DNA of 64,000 nt from Allobosea robiniae. GTDB taxonomy: Bacteria; Pseudomonadota; Alphaproteobacteria; Rhizobiales; Beijerinckiaceae. The stretch is taken from positions 1 to 64,000 of the forward strand of contig NZ_FNBZ01000002.1 in NCBI RefSeq assembly GCF_900102525.1. Direction: 5' to 3'. Position 1 is the first letter of the stretch; each line of letters opens with the position of its first letter. The notes beneath the pieces were generated by a model. It saw only the letters and a program-made list of their open reading frames with translations. It did no database searches and was not told the origin of the DNA. The position numbers and the translations under genes were made by a program. Below are positions 23,855 through 32,750 of this stretch, piece by piece.

Positions 23855-24745
23855 TCAGCCCCGTAGAGCGGTGGCCACGGCGGCAGGGCGCGGACGAAAG
23901 TCCGGCGCCGGGGAGGCGGCGAGCGGAGGAGCCATCGCAGCGTGCCGGTAGAGGCCACGGTGCTGCGGGTCGCAGACGAGCTTCGTCGCCAACCCGAGCA
24001 CGGTCTCGGCGGCGCCGAGCAGGAAGGCTCCGTCCGGCACCAGACGCGGGGCGAGCTGCTCCAGGACCTTCACCTTGGTGGGTACGTCGAAATAGATCAG
24101 GACGTTGCGGCAGAAGATCACATCGAACCGGCCGAACGGGTCGTTGCGCTCCAGCAGGTTGTGCTGCCTGAACTCGACCATCGCGCGGATGCGCTGAGAG
24201 ACCTGCCACTTGTCTCCGACCTGCTGGAAATGTTTCAGCAGCATCTGGATCGGCAGGCCGCGCTGGATCTCGAACTGACTGTAGATGCCCGCCCGGGCCT
24301 TCTCCAGGATCTCTGCAGAGATGTCCGTTCCCAGGATCTCGATCTTCCAGCCGGCAAGCCGCTCACTGAGCTCGTCGATCAGCATGGCCAGGGAATAGGC
24401 TTCCTGGCCGCTGGAGACGGCCGCGCACCAGATCCGCAGCGAACGGCTGGCGGCGTTGGCGGCCAGCCGTTCGGGCAGGATGATGTCGCGGAACAGGTTG
24501 AATGGCGTCTGGTCGCGGAAGAACAGGGTCTCGTTGGTGGTCATGGCATCGACCACGGCGCTCTCCAGAGCCAGGTCGCGGGCCATCCGGAGCTGGCGGA
24601 CGAGCGCCTCGATATCGGCGATGCCGCGCCGGCGGCAGAGGATGCCGAGGCGGCTTTCGGCAAGGTAGCGCTTGTCCGCGGTCAGCGACAGGCCGGAGCG
24701 CTGCTGGAGCAGCAGGCAGAGGAAGGAGAAATCGGCTTCGGTCAT
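23855..24745 (-). CDS. cheR: Chemotaxis methyltransferase CheR
   Basis: CheR methylates glutamates on chemoreceptors using SAM, setting receptor sensitivity for adaptation. The 296-residue protein has the N-terminal helical CheR domain (about 1-75; MTTNETLFFRD), then the SAM-binding domain (LRIWCAAVSSGQEAYSLAML; ILGTDISAEILEKAR; DVIFCRNVLIYF). Catalysis-related segments are intact. A Pro/Ala-rich tail of about 25 residues follows. It overlaps cheB by 4 bases and is the last gene of the cheA-W-Y-B-R operon. Confidence 0.97.
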   Translation of the reverse strand: MTEADFSFLCLLLQQRSGLSLTADKRYLAESRLGILCRRRGIADIEALVRQLRMARDLALESAVVDAMTTNETLFFRDQTPFNLFRDIILPERLAANAASRSLRIWCAAVSSGQEAYSLAMLIDELSERLAGWKIEILGTDISAEILEKARAGIYSQFEIQRGLPIQMLLKHFQQVGDKWQVSQRIRAMVEFRQHNLLERNDPFGRFDVIFCRNVLIYFDVPTKVKVLEQLAPRLVPDGAFLLGAAETVLGLATKLVCDPQHRGLYRHAAMAPPLAASPAPDFRPRPAAVATALRG

Positions 24746-25857
24746 GCCGGCTGCACCCCGCGTACGAGGCAGCGGATCGAGGCACCGATCTCGTCGAGCG
24801 CGATGATGCTGCTGGCATGGCGGGCGCGCACGACCGAGCCCGGCATGCCCCAGATCGTGCTGCTCGGCTCGTTCTGGGCGATGACGGCGGCTCCCGCCTT
24901 GCGCAGCGCGCCGGCGCCGTCGGTGCCGTCGCTGCCCATGCCGGTGAGGACGAGGCCGAGCGCGGCGGGGCCGAGATGGCGGGCGGCATCGCCGAACAGC
25001 ACGTCGACGGCAGGTCGGCAGAAATTGACGGGGGGTTCGTCGCCGATGCGCGCGACGATATGGCCGAGCCGGCGGTCGATGCCGAGATGGCGGCCGCCGG
25101 GCGCGATATAGACGGTGCCGCGCATCAATCGCTCGCCGTCGAACGGCTCACGGGCGGGGACGCCGATATGGTTAGCGACCTGCTCGGCGAAGGAAGCAGT
25201 GAAAAGCGGCGGCATGTGCTGGACGACGACCGTCGTCAGGTCGTTGAGGCCCTCGCCGATGTCGAACAGCACCTTGGCGACGGCGCGGGGGCCGCCGGTC
25301 GAGGCGCCGATCACGAGATAGCGCGGCATCACCGAGACGAGCGGGCGCAGATTGACCGGCCCGGTATGCGGCAGGTCGGTGTCGATCTCCGGTGGCAGCG
25401 AGCCGGGTTTGACCGGCGTGTGGACGATATTGCCGAGCTTGAGCAGGAATTCGCTGCGGAAATCGAGCGACAGCGTCATGCCGCTGCGGCTGTCCGGCTT
25501 GGAGACCACGTCCATCGCGCCCCGGGTCATGCATTCCAGCGCGAGGCGGGTATTGCGCTCGTTCAGCGTCGCGGCGAGCAGGACGCCCGTATTCGGGCTT
25601 TCCTTGAGGATCTGCGGCAGGGCGGCCACCCCGTCCACGCCCGGCATGTCGAGGTCGAGCACCATGACGTCGGGCTTGAAGCGGGTGGCGTGCGCGACCG
25701 CGGTCTCTCCGTCACCGGCGACGGCGACGACGTGGAAATTGCCGGCCTCTCCCAGCCAGCGCGCGAAGAGCCCGCGCACGACGACGGAATCGTCGGCGAT
25801 CACCACGGTCTTGTGCCGCGATGCGGGGCTTGCAGGGATCGCGAGAGGAGACAACAT
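24742..25857 (-). CDS. cheB: Chemotaxis methylesterase/glutamine deamidase CheB
   Basis: CheB removes methyl groups from chemoreceptors when phosphorylated by CheA. The 371-residue protein has an N-terminal receiver (KTVVIADDSVVVRGLF; VMVLDLDMPGVDGV) and a C-terminal CheB domain with the catalytic Ser in IGASTGGPRAV, His in QHMPPLFTASFAE and Asp in GMGSDGTDGAGAL. The ATG at 25857 was taken; a GTG five codons upstream (25872) is possible and neither has a strong ribosome site. It lies 88 bases after cheY and overlaps cheR by 4 bases. Confidence 0.96.
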   Translation of the reverse strand: MLSPLAIPASPASRHKTVVIADDSVVVRGLFARWLGEAGNFHVVAVAGDGETAVAHATRFKPDVMVLDLDMPGVDGVAALPQILKESPNTGVLLAATLNERNTRLALECMTRGAMDVVSKPDSRSGMTLSLDFRSEFLLKLGNIVHTPVKPGSLPPEIDTDLPHTGPVNLRPLVSVMPRYLVIGASTGGPRAVAKVLFDIGEGLNDLTTVVVQHMPPLFTASFAEQVANHIGVPAREPFDGERLMRGTVYIAPGGRHLGIDRRLGHIVARIGDEPPVNFCRPAVDVLFGDAARHLGPAALGLVLTGMGSDGTDGAGALRKAGAAVIAQNEPSSTIWGMPGSVVRARHASSIIALDEIGASIRCLVRGVQPA

Positions 25858-25945
25858 TGGTATGTTTCTCACTGAGCCGGCTGCAGGGGCGAAGGCATTT
25901 CACGCGAGGAAAGCCCGATGCGCAGCCGCACCGGCGCGCCTTCGC

Positions 25946-26311
25946 TCAGAGCAACCCGACCTGATGGAATTTCGAAGCCACGATCTCCTTGTCGAAGGGC
26001 TTCATGATGTATTCGTCGGCACCGGCATGCATGGCGCGCGCGATATGGGCGATGTCGTTCTCGGTGGTGCAGAAGACCACTTTGGGTCGCTTTCCGCCCG
26101 GCATCTGGCGCAGCGTGCGCAGGAACTCGTAGCCGTCCATGATCGGCATGTTCCAGTCGAGCAGGACGGCATCCGGCATCTCGCCCTTGCAGGCGTCGAT
26201 GGCGCGCGCGCCATCCTCGGCTTCGGCGATGCGGAACTGCAGCCCTTCGAGGATGCGGCGAGCCACTTTGCGGATCACCGCTGAGTCGTCGACGACGAGG
26301 CAGTATTTCAT
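25946..26311 (-). CDS. cheY: Chemotaxis response regulator CheY
   Basis: This single-domain receiver (121 residues) should carry phosphate from CheA to the flagellar switch, or act as a phosphate sink, as some alphaproteobacterial CheY proteins do. Key residues are Asp8-Asp9 (VVDDSAVIRK), phospho-acceptor Asp52 (LLDWNMPIMDG), Thr82 and Lys104 (YIMKPFDKE). No output domain is present. It sits between cheW (30 bases) and cheB. Start ATG at 26311. Confidence 0.94.
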   Translation of the reverse strand: MKYCLVVDDSAVIRKVARRILEGLQFRIAEAEDGARAIDACKGEMPDAVLLDWNMPIMDGYEFLRTLRQMPGGKRPKVVFCTTENDIAHIARAMHAGADEYIMKPFDKEIVASKFHQVGLL

Positions 26312-26341
26312 GGCTGGGTCTCCAGAACTGTGGCGCCGCCG

Positions 26342-26845
26342 TCAGGCCGCGCTGCGAAGGTCGAGATCGAGGACGGCGTCGAGGTCGAGAACGACAAGAA
26401 GCTCGTCGGCCAGGCGATGGATGCCTGTCGCCAGCGCCGCCCAGACGCGATCGAGATGAACCGGGAGCGGCTCGAAGGTGGAACGGTCGAGCCGGATGAC
26501 CTCGCCGACGGCGTCGACGATGAGCGCGTAGGCCTCGCCGTCATGGTCGATGCCGATCGCCGTCAGCTCGGGGCGGCCTTGCCCGTCGAGCTTGAGGGTG
26601 ACGGGCCGTCCGAGCCGCTTGCGCAGGCAGATCGCGGTGACGATCCGTCCGCGCAGGTTGAGCAGGCCGACGATTTCGTCAGGTGCGCGCGGGACGATCG
26701 TGATGCGGTTTGCGATGAAGACGTCCTGGACCCGGCCGATCGGCAGGCCGAGGAGCTGCTCGCCGACGCGGATCGTCACGTAGTCGAGCGAGTCGCCGAA
26801 GCCGGGCGCGGTCGGCACGGGAGGAGGGGATGCGCTCGAGCTCAT
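26342..26845 (-). CDS. cheW: Chemotaxis adaptor CheW
   Basis: CheW links chemoreceptors to CheA at the membrane. The 167-residue protein has a proline-rich start, then a CheW domain (about 20-160) with VTIRVGEQLLGLPIGRVQDV, EIVGLLNLRGRIVTAICLRK and a closing ELLVVLDLDAVLDL strand. Its ATG overlaps the cheA stop by 4 bases (ATGA), showing translational coupling. cheY follows after 30 bases. Confidence 0.96.
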   Translation of the reverse strand: MSSSASPPPVPTAPGFGDSLDYVTIRVGEQLLGLPIGRVQDVFIANRITIVPRAPDEIVGLLNLRGRIVTAICLRKRLGRPVTLKLDGQGRPELTAIGIDHDGEAYALIVDAVGEVIRLDRSTFEPLPVHLDRVWAALATGIHRLADELLVVLDLDAVLDLDLRSAA

Positions 26846-29472
26846 GCCGCATGCCTCAGGTCGGTGCCGGCCGCATTGAGCTCGCTCAGCAGGGCCCGGC
26901 GGTCGAATTTCGCGAGGATGTCGTCGAAACCGGCCTGGGCCGCCCGCATATGCAGGTCGGGCGTGGCGCAGGTGGTCAGGCCGAGGATGCGCAGGCGCTC
27001 GCCCTTGGCGCGTTCGCGCAGGGCTGTCGCAAAGGCAAAGGCGGCGTCGCTGTCGCGATCGAGATCGAGCAGCGCGGACATGATCGGCTCGCCGGCGGCG
27101 GCGAGGCTCGCCGCGCTGAAATCCGCCAGCGCGGCGATGATCCGGCCCGAGGCCTTCAGCACGGGGGTCAGCATGTCCCGCAGGAAATCGGACGGCTCGA
27201 CCAGCAGGATGCGGCCGGAAGGCTCCGCGCTCCGCCCGGCTGCGAACCAGCCGGGCTCGTTCAGCGGCAGGTAATGGGCGAGGTCGAGGATATCGGTGGC
27301 GCGGCCGCGGATCATGGCCGAGCCGATGATGCCGCGCTCTCCCGCCGCCGCCATCTCGAGCTCGAAGCTGTCCTCGACGATATCGACGATCGCCTCGACG
27401 GCGAGCGCGACGGTGAGGTCGCCATTCGAGACGATGACCAGCGGCTGGATGCCCTCGCTGCGCAATCGGGTGTCCGCGACAGGCGTCACCGGGACGAGGC
27501 GATCACGATAATGCAGCAGCGTCCGGCTGCCGCTGCGCTGGAATTCGCCAGCCTCGATCTCCTCAAGCCGCGTCACGAGCGACAAGGGCAGGGCCTGGAG
27601 GTTGCCGGCGCCGGCGCGGAAGACCAGCATCGTCGTGCGCTCGCCGCGATGCACCTCGGCTGCCGTCTCGCGCGGTTCGTTTTCCGTGTTCTCGGAGGCG
27701 GCCGCCCCGACCAGGCGCGCGACGCCGTTGGGATCGACGATGAGGACGACGGTGCCGTCGCCGAGGATGGTGTTGCCGGAAAACAGGTGGATGTGGCGCA
27801 GCTTGCTCGACATCGGCTTCACCACGATTTCCTCGGTGTGGAAGACGCTGTCGACGAGGATGCCGAATTGCCGTTCGCCGATCTGGGTGACGACGATGAA
27901 GCCTTCGCCATCGGCCCGCCTGGCCTGTTCCCCACCGGGGCAGGCCATCAGCCCGGGCAAGGAGACGATCGGGAGCAGGCGCCCGCGCAGCCGCAGCACC
28001 GGGGCTCCGTTGATCTCCTCGATGCGGTTCTCGTCGCCGGCCTTGGCCCGGACCAGTTCGCGCACCGCGATCTGGGGGATCGCATAGCGGTCCTCGCCGG
28101 CGACCACGATCAGCGCCGAGATGATCGCTAGCGTGAGCGGGATCTTGATGATGATGGTCGTGCCGAGACCGGGGCGGCTGGCGACATCGACCGTGCCGCC
28201 GATCGAATCGACATTCGCCTTGACGACGTCCATGCCGACGCCGCGGCCCGAGACCGCGGTCACGTTATCGGCCGTGGAGAAGCCGGGATGGAAGATGAAG
28301 CGGCTGATCTGCGCGTCGCTGAGCTTTTCCAGCTCGGCCTCGGTCGCGAGACCTTTGGCGACGGCCTTGCGACGGATGCGGTCGATATCGAGGCCGCGGC
28401 CGTCATCGGCGATCGAGATGGTGACCGAGCCGCCCTCGTGATAGGCGGCGAGCCGGATGGTGCCGTGATCGGGCTTGCCGGCCTCGCGCCGGTCTGCCGG
28501 CAGTTCGATCGCGTGGTCGGCGCAGTTGCGGACCATGTGGATCAGCGGATCCTTGATCAGGTCGAGGATCTGGCGGTCGAGTTCGGTCTCGGCGCCGTCC
28601 GTCAGCAATTCGATGCGCTTGCCCAGTTCGGCGCTGAGGTCGCGCACGATGCGCGGCAGCTTCGACCAGGCATTGCCGATCGGCTGCATCCGCGTCTTCA
28701 TCACGCCGTCCTGCAGTTCGGCGGTGATCAGCGACAGGCGCTGGAGCGGGGCCTTGAGCCCGGCATCCTCCTGCCGCCGTGCGACTTCGAGTAGCTGGTT
28801 GCGTGTCAGCACGAGCTCCGAGACCATCGTCATCAGGTGCTCGATCGTGTCGACATTGACGCGCAACGTGGCCGGGCCGCCGCTGCGGGACGGACTTTGG
28901 GCCTCCTCGGTGGCGGCGCCGGTCTCGTTGCCCTCGATCCGGCCATCGCGCCCGCGCTGCGGGCCGGGCGCACTGCGAAAGACGACGTCCTCGACGCTCG
29001 CCGGGCTGGCGGCGACCTGGCCGTGACGGGCGAGATAGGCTGCGACCGGATCCAGCACGCTGTCAGGTGCCGATGGCTGCTGCTTCAGCTCGCCCTTGGC
29101 GTATTCGGCGAGGGCGAACAATTCCCCGATCAGCGTCTCGTCGTTGCCCTCGGGCTCCTGCCCCTTCTCGGCGAGCTCGGCCAGGATGTCCTTGATCCGG
29201 TCGATGGTCTCCAGGATCGCCGTGACGGCGATGGAATTGACGGTGGCGCCGTCGCGGAACTGCCCGATCACCGACTCGGCGGCATGGGTCAGGGCTTCCA
29301 GCCGCGGAAGGCCGATGAAGCCGCAGGTGCCCTTGACCGTGTGGACCAGCCGGAAAATGTTCCGCAGGATATCGCGGTCGTTGGGGTCCTGCTCGAAGCG
29401 AACGAGTTCCCGATCGACCGTATCGAGATTCTCGCCGGTCTCCGTCAGGAACTCTTGCAGCAACTCGTCCAT
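26842..29472 (-). CDS. cheA: Chemotaxis histidine kinase CheA with C-terminal receiver-like domain
   Basis: CheA autophosphorylates in response to receptor signals and phosphorylates CheY and CheB. The 876-residue protein has an HPt domain (1-105) with His44 in LVHTVKGTCGF, a dimerisation region (about 200-270) and a HATPase domain (about 300-445; HMVRNCADHAIE, DDGRGLD, GRGVGMDVV). Two CheW-like modules follow (about 450-590 and 610-735), then a receiver-like domain (about 753-870). That last domain has GRILLVEPSDFLRD in place of an acidic pair, Asp803 or Asp805 near the acceptor position, and Lys855, so it is degenerate. The CheY-binding P2 region is reduced to a linker. It heads cheA-W-Y-B-R. 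Confidence 0.96.
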   Translation of the reverse strand: MDELLQEFLTETGENLDTVDRELVRFEQDPNDRDILRNIFRLVHTVKGTCGFIGLPRLEALTHAAESVIGQFRDGATVNSIAVTAILETIDRIKDILAELAEKGQEPEGNDETLIGELFALAEYAKGELKQQPSAPDSVLDPVAAYLARHGQVAASPASVEDVVFRSAPGPQRGRDGRIEGNETGAATEEAQSPSRSGGPATLRVNVDTIEHLMTMVSELVLTRNQLLEVARRQEDAGLKAPLQRLSLITAELQDGVMKTRMQPIGNAWSKLPRIVRDLSAELGKRIELLTDGAETELDRQILDLIKDPLIHMVRNCADHAIELPADRREAGKPDHGTIRLAAYHEGGSVTISIADDGRGLDIDRIRRKAVAKGLATEAELEKLSDAQISRFIFHPGFSTADNVTAVSGRGVGMDVVKANVDSIGGTVDVASRPGLGTTIIIKIPLTLAIISALIVVAGEDRYAIPQIAVRELVRAKAGDENRIEEINGAPVLRLRGRLLPIVSLPGLMACPGGEQARRADGEGFIVVTQIGERQFGILVDSVFHTEEIVVKPMSSKLRHIHLFSGNTILGDGTVVLIVDPNGVARLVGAAASENTENEPRETAAEVHRGERTTMLVFRAGAGNLQALPLSLVTRLEEIEAGEFQRSGSRTLLHYRDRLVPVTPVADTRLRSEGIQPLVIVSNGDLTVALAVEAIVDIVEDSFELEMAAAGERGIIGSAMIRGRATDILDLAHYLPLNEPGWFAAGRSAEPSGRILLVEPSDFLRDMLTPVLKASGRIIAALADFSAASLAAAGEPIMSALLDLDRDSDAAFAFATALRERAKGERLRILGLTTCATPDLHMRAAQAGFDDILAKFDRRALLSELNAAGTDLRHAA

Positions 29473-29581
29473 GCAGGAACTTCACTCAACGCGGAACGCT
29501 GCAGGAACTAAAGCAGGAGAACGGTTTATGATCGGTTGAGATCGTGTCTCGACCGGTAACGACCGCTCAATCCGTCTTCTT

Positions 29582-30223
29582 TCAGTCTGCCTTGGCGGCC
29601 TTGATCGTCACCGTGTCGCCTTCGATGGCGAAGGTGATGCCCATCCCGGCAGCCCGGGCGACCATGCCGGCATAGAGCGGCTGGACGGCATGGGCGTCGA
29701 TCGTGCCTGTTTCCGAACGCCCGGCCAGAAGCTCCTCGACATGGGCGGGAATCCGGGCATGCGAGCCGGTCGCGGTGATCTCGAACGCGCCCTGCTCGCC
29801 CTCGACCGTGGCGCGGGAGACGAGCTTGCCGCCGCGCGGCACGGCCTGCGTCGCGATGACCAGGAGGTTGAGCAGGAGCTTGACCTGATTCTTCGGCAGC
29901 AATGCGCGCGGCGCTTCCCAGTCGAGCGAGAGCTTCTCGTCGTTGAGGAAGCCGTTGGCGACGTTGCCGGCGTCGCCGAGGTCGATCATCGCGCCGGCGG
30001 AACCGGCCGCACCGAAGGCGAGGCGGGCGAATTGCAGACGGGCCGAGGCGGCGCGCGCGCTCTTCTTGATCAGCTCCAGCGCGAAATCGCGCATCGACGG
30101 ATCGTCTTCCTCCAGAACCTCGAGAGCGTTGACAATCGCACCGACCGGGCTGATCACGTCATGGCAGACGCGGCTGCAGAGAAGCGCGGCCAGATCGAGC
30201 GGCTCGAGCGAGATGGCGGTCAT
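29582..30223 (-). CDS. chpT: Histidine phosphotransferase ChpT
   Basis: ChpT receives phosphate from the CckA receiver and passes it to CtrA and CpdR. The 213-residue protein has a dimeric histidine-kinase-like fold without ATP binding. The phospho-His is His21 in LLCSRVCHDVISPVGAI, followed by a second helix (MRDFALELIKKSARAASARLQ) and a degenerate ATPase-like domain (about 85-210) lacking a functional G-box. Length and motif match the alphaproteobacterial ChpT family. It lies 109 bases upstream of cheA on the same strand, close to chemotaxis genes and 6 kb from ctrA. cckA is not in the window. Confidence 0.93.
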   Translation of the reverse strand: MTAISLEPLDLAALLCSRVCHDVISPVGAIVNALEVLEEDDPSMRDFALELIKKSARAASARLQFARLAFGAAGSAGAMIDLGDAGNVANGFLNDEKLSLDWEAPRALLPKNQVKLLLNLLVIATQAVPRGGKLVSRATVEGEQGAFEITATGSHARIPAHVEELLAGRSETGTIDAHAVQPLYAGMVARAAGMGITFAIEGDTVTIKAAKAD

Positions 30224-30348
30224 GGGGGCGAGGTCCTGGAAACGGGGTTGCGCCGGATTGAGGCGTCGTTGTCGTTCGATATGCTGCTATCTTGGTTTTC
30301 ATGTGGTTAATCGCCATATCGGGACCGTTATGAGAAGGATGGGCCGCG

Positions 30349-31182
30349 ATGATCGGCCGTGACGATCCCCGCCTGCGCGACCGCGACGGGCTGGGGCGTA
30401 AATTGGCGGAAGCCGCCGGGTTGAGCGCCGCCGTCCTGCTGGCGAAGCGGACGGCGCGCGACGTCACGCTCAAGAGCGACGGCTCGCCGGTCTGCTCCGC
30501 CGACCTTGCGGCCGATCATGCCGCCAAGGAGGCCTTGGCGCGCCTGTTGCCCGACTTTCCGATCGTCAGCGAGGAGACGGCGCAGAACCCGGCGCCCGGC
30601 GACATCTTCATCCTGCTCGACCCGCTCGACGGCACGCGCGAGTTCCTCGCGGGCGGCGACAGCTATTGCGTTGCCATCGCGGTGGTCCGCGATGGCCGGC
30701 CGATCGCGGGTGCGATCGCGGCCCCGGCGACCGGGCGGCTCTGGTTCTCCGGCACATCTGCCTATGTCCAGGATTTCGGCCCCGACGGCGCCCTTCTGGG
30801 CGTGGCCCGGCCGACGAGCGTGCGCGCCGTCCCGGGCGAGGGGCCGGTCGCGCTGGTCAGCCGCTTCCATGGCGACGGCCGCAGCGACGGCATCGCGGCA
30901 TCCATGTGCTGCAGCAAGGGCATCCCGGTTTCGTCGGCCGTGAAGTTCGGGATGATCGCCTCGGGCGAGGCGGACCTGCATGTCCGCTGCGGCCAGACGA
31001 TGGAATGGGACATCGCTGCCGGGGACGCCATCCTTTCGGCAGCGGGCGGGATCGTGCTGACGCTGGACGGCGCCTTACCCGATTACGGCCGCAGCGAGCG
31101 GCAGTTCCGCAACCCGCCCTTCGTGGCGGCATCGAGCGAGGCCCTGGCGCGCCAGGCCATCGCCGGGGATTGCGGCGGCTAA
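30349..31182 (+). CDS. cysQ: 3'(2'),5'-bisphosphate nucleotidase CysQ-like
   Basis: CysQ hydrolyses 3'-phosphoadenosine 5'-phosphate, a by-product of sulfate assimilation, to AMP in the cytoplasm. The 277-residue protein belongs to the Mg-dependent, Li-sensitive inositol-monophosphatase superfamily. Visible metal ligands are Glu75-Glu76 (IVSEET), Asp91-Pro-Leu-Asp94-Gly-Thr (DPLDGTREF) and the WDIAAGDAIL motif near the C-terminus. The DGTREF form points to CysQ rather than inositol monophosphatase. GAGAAGGA lies 9 bases before the ATG. Divergent from chpT; no sulfate genes are nearby. Confidence 0.87.
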   Translation: MIGRDDPRLRDRDGLGRKLAEAAGLSAAVLLAKRTARDVTLKSDGSPVCSADLAADHAAKEALARLLPDFPIVSEETAQNPAPGDIFILLDPLDGTREFLAGGDSYCVAIAVVRDGRPIAGAIAAPATGRLWFSGTSAYVQDFGPDGALLGVARPTSVRAVPGEGPVALVSRFHGDGRSDGIAASMCCSKGIPVSSAVKFGMIASGEADLHVRCGQTMEWDIAAGDAILSAAGGIVLTLDGALPDYGRSERQFRNPPFVAASSEALARQAIAGDCGG

Positions 31183-31187
31183 GCTTT

Positions 31188-31745
31188 CTAGCGCGCCACG
31201 AAACGCAGGACCGCGTTCCAGCGGCTCTCGGCCTGCGCCAGCAAGCCGGCATTCTGCAGGAAACGCTGGCGGTTGGCGGCGGAGCGGAACAGGAACAGGC
31301 GCGATCCGATGACCGCAAACTGGCTGGGGTCGCTGTCGACGGCGACGCCGTTGGCGACGCCGGTCGGGTCGAAGCCGCCGAAGGCGGGCATGTAGACCTC
31401 CGGTGCATCGCGGAAGGCTTCGAGATTGGCCTGCGAGGCGAAGCGCCAGACGAAGCGATCCTGGATGAGCTCGTATTCGGCGCGCCCCGCCGCGGGCTTG
31501 GCTCCAAGCCGATAGGAGACGGGATCGAAGCCGTTGATGGCGAGGCCGGTGCGCAGGTCCCGCTGCATCACTTCGCCGAGCGAGGGCAGGTCGGGCAAGC
31601 CGGAGGGCAGAGCCGGGAAGGGGTTGGACGCTGTGGTTTCCGGCGCGGCCGAGGGCGCGCTGGCAAGGGCTGTCTGTCCGATCAAGGCGAGCGAGACGGC
31701 AGCGGCGGCGAGCGAGATCCAGCGCTGCCTTGTTGCGGCCTTCAT
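31188..31745 (-). CDS. Exported YHS-domain protein
   Basis: The 185-residue protein has an N-terminal signal (about 1-28, ending TALASA), a Pro-rich linker and a YHS-type domain (about 68-130). That domain contains GLAINGFDPVSYRLGAKPA and RFVWRFASQANLEAFRDAPEVYMP. Exported YHS proteins with this pattern are common in alphaproteobacteria. The domain is often linked to metal binding, but the function is unknown. It ends 5 bases from the cysQ stop (convergent) and starts divergent from eipA, with a gap of 294 bases that contains GATTC (31846-31850) and no gene. Confidence 0.82.
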   Translation of the reverse strand: MKAATRQRWISLAAAAVSLALIGQTALASAPSAAPETTASNPFPALPSGLPDLPSLGEVMQRDLRTGLAINGFDPVSYRLGAKPAAGRAEYELIQDRFVWRFASQANLEAFRDAPEVYMPAFGGFDPTGVANGVAVDSDPSQFAVIGSRLFLFRSAANRQRFLQNAGLLAQAESRWNAVLRFVAR

Positions 31746-32039
31746 CGCATCAAATCCTCAGGTAAGTCCCATCCCGGGCCGATCGGCTCTCCGGAATCTT
31801 CACGCCTTGGATAGATTTGCGGCGTATCAAATCCGTTACCGAATTGATTCGCATTCGCCGGACGTCATGCTTCGACGCCCGGCCGGGCGGCGGACAGCCC
31901 AGGATCGGCCCGCCCCCCGGCCCGTATCGCATCCATTCCGAGCCGGCTGCCGCGCAGCCGCCGCCGGTGCCGAGCGGACGGACGATCGAACCGCCCCGGC
32001 GCTCTGCCTCGTCTGGCGCCCTGCCTGGAGATGTCGCTG

Positions 32040-32627
32040 ATGACCCAGACCCGCCGTAACCTGATCAAGGCCGGTCTCGCCATGGCCGGCGCGAGCGTGA
32101 GCGGATTGCCGCTGGGCGCGCGCGCCCAGAACTACCAGAACCAGCAGTCGTTCAGCCAGAACGAGCTCGTCGGCTCCGGCCACAAGTTCTTCGGAAACGT
32201 TTCGCGCGGCCTCGCGCTGGCGATCGAGGAAGCGGTACGACGCTGGGGCGAGCCGAACGGCTATGTCCTCGGTCAGGAGGCCTCCGGCGCCTTCGTCGGT
32301 GGGCTGCGCTATGGCGAGGGCCAGCTCTATACGCGCAATGCCGGCGACCGCCGGGTGTTCTGGCAGGGTCCGTCGATCGGCTTCGATTTCGGCGGCGAGG
32401 GCGCGCGCACGATGATGCTGGTCTACAACCTGCCGGCGGTCGACGCGCTCTACCAGCGTTTCGCCGGGGTGGACGGATCGGCCTATTTCATCGGCGGCTT
32501 CGGCTTCACCGCGCTGACGGCGGAGGGCATTACGGTCGTGCCGATCCGCACCGGCGTCGGCTGGCGGCTCGGCGTCAATCTCGGCTATCTCAAGTTCACG
32601 CCGCAGGCGACCTGGAACCCGTTCTAG
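32040..32627 (+). CDS. eipA: Periplasmic envelope-integrity protein EipA (DUF1134)
   Basis: The 195-residue product begins with a twin-arginine-like signal (MTQTRRNLIKAGLAMAGAS, cleavage near GARAQ) and continues with a DUF1134 domain. That domain includes YVLGQEASGAFVGGLRYGEG, GPSIGFDFGGEGARTMMLVY and GRFGF-like strand YFIGGFGF. In Brucella the homolog EipA is periplasmic, supports cell-envelope integrity and is regulated by CtrA. I chose the ATG at 32040 because GGAG (32027-32030) is nine bases before it, whereas the ATG at 32031 is adjacent to that GGAG. No TTAA-N7-TTAA box was found upstream, so CtrA control is not supported by motif. Confidence 0.87.
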   Translation: MTQTRRNLIKAGLAMAGASVSGLPLGARAQNYQNQQSFSQNELVGSGHKFFGNVSRGLALAIEEAVRRWGEPNGYVLGQEASGAFVGGLRYGEGQLYTRNAGDRRVFWQGPSIGFDFGGEGARTMMLVYNLPAVDALYQRFAGVDGSAYFIGGFGFTALTAEGITVVPIRTGVGWRLGVNLGYLKFTPQATWNPF

Positions 32628-32750
32628 CCGCGGGGCACATGGTGCCTAAAGATGGTTGCCCTCACGTTCGGGCGACTATCTCTGGCCATGACATGGCTGG
32701 CATGGCAGATTCGGCCTGAGCCCATGCTGCATCGCCGGGAGCCTTGAGAC

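Noticed and set aside
32628..32750. CtrA-type or other clear promoter between eipA and the coiled-coil gene, or upstream of eipA
   Set aside because: No TTAA-N7-TTAA-like site is present in 31746-32039 or 32628-32750; only one GATTC was seen.
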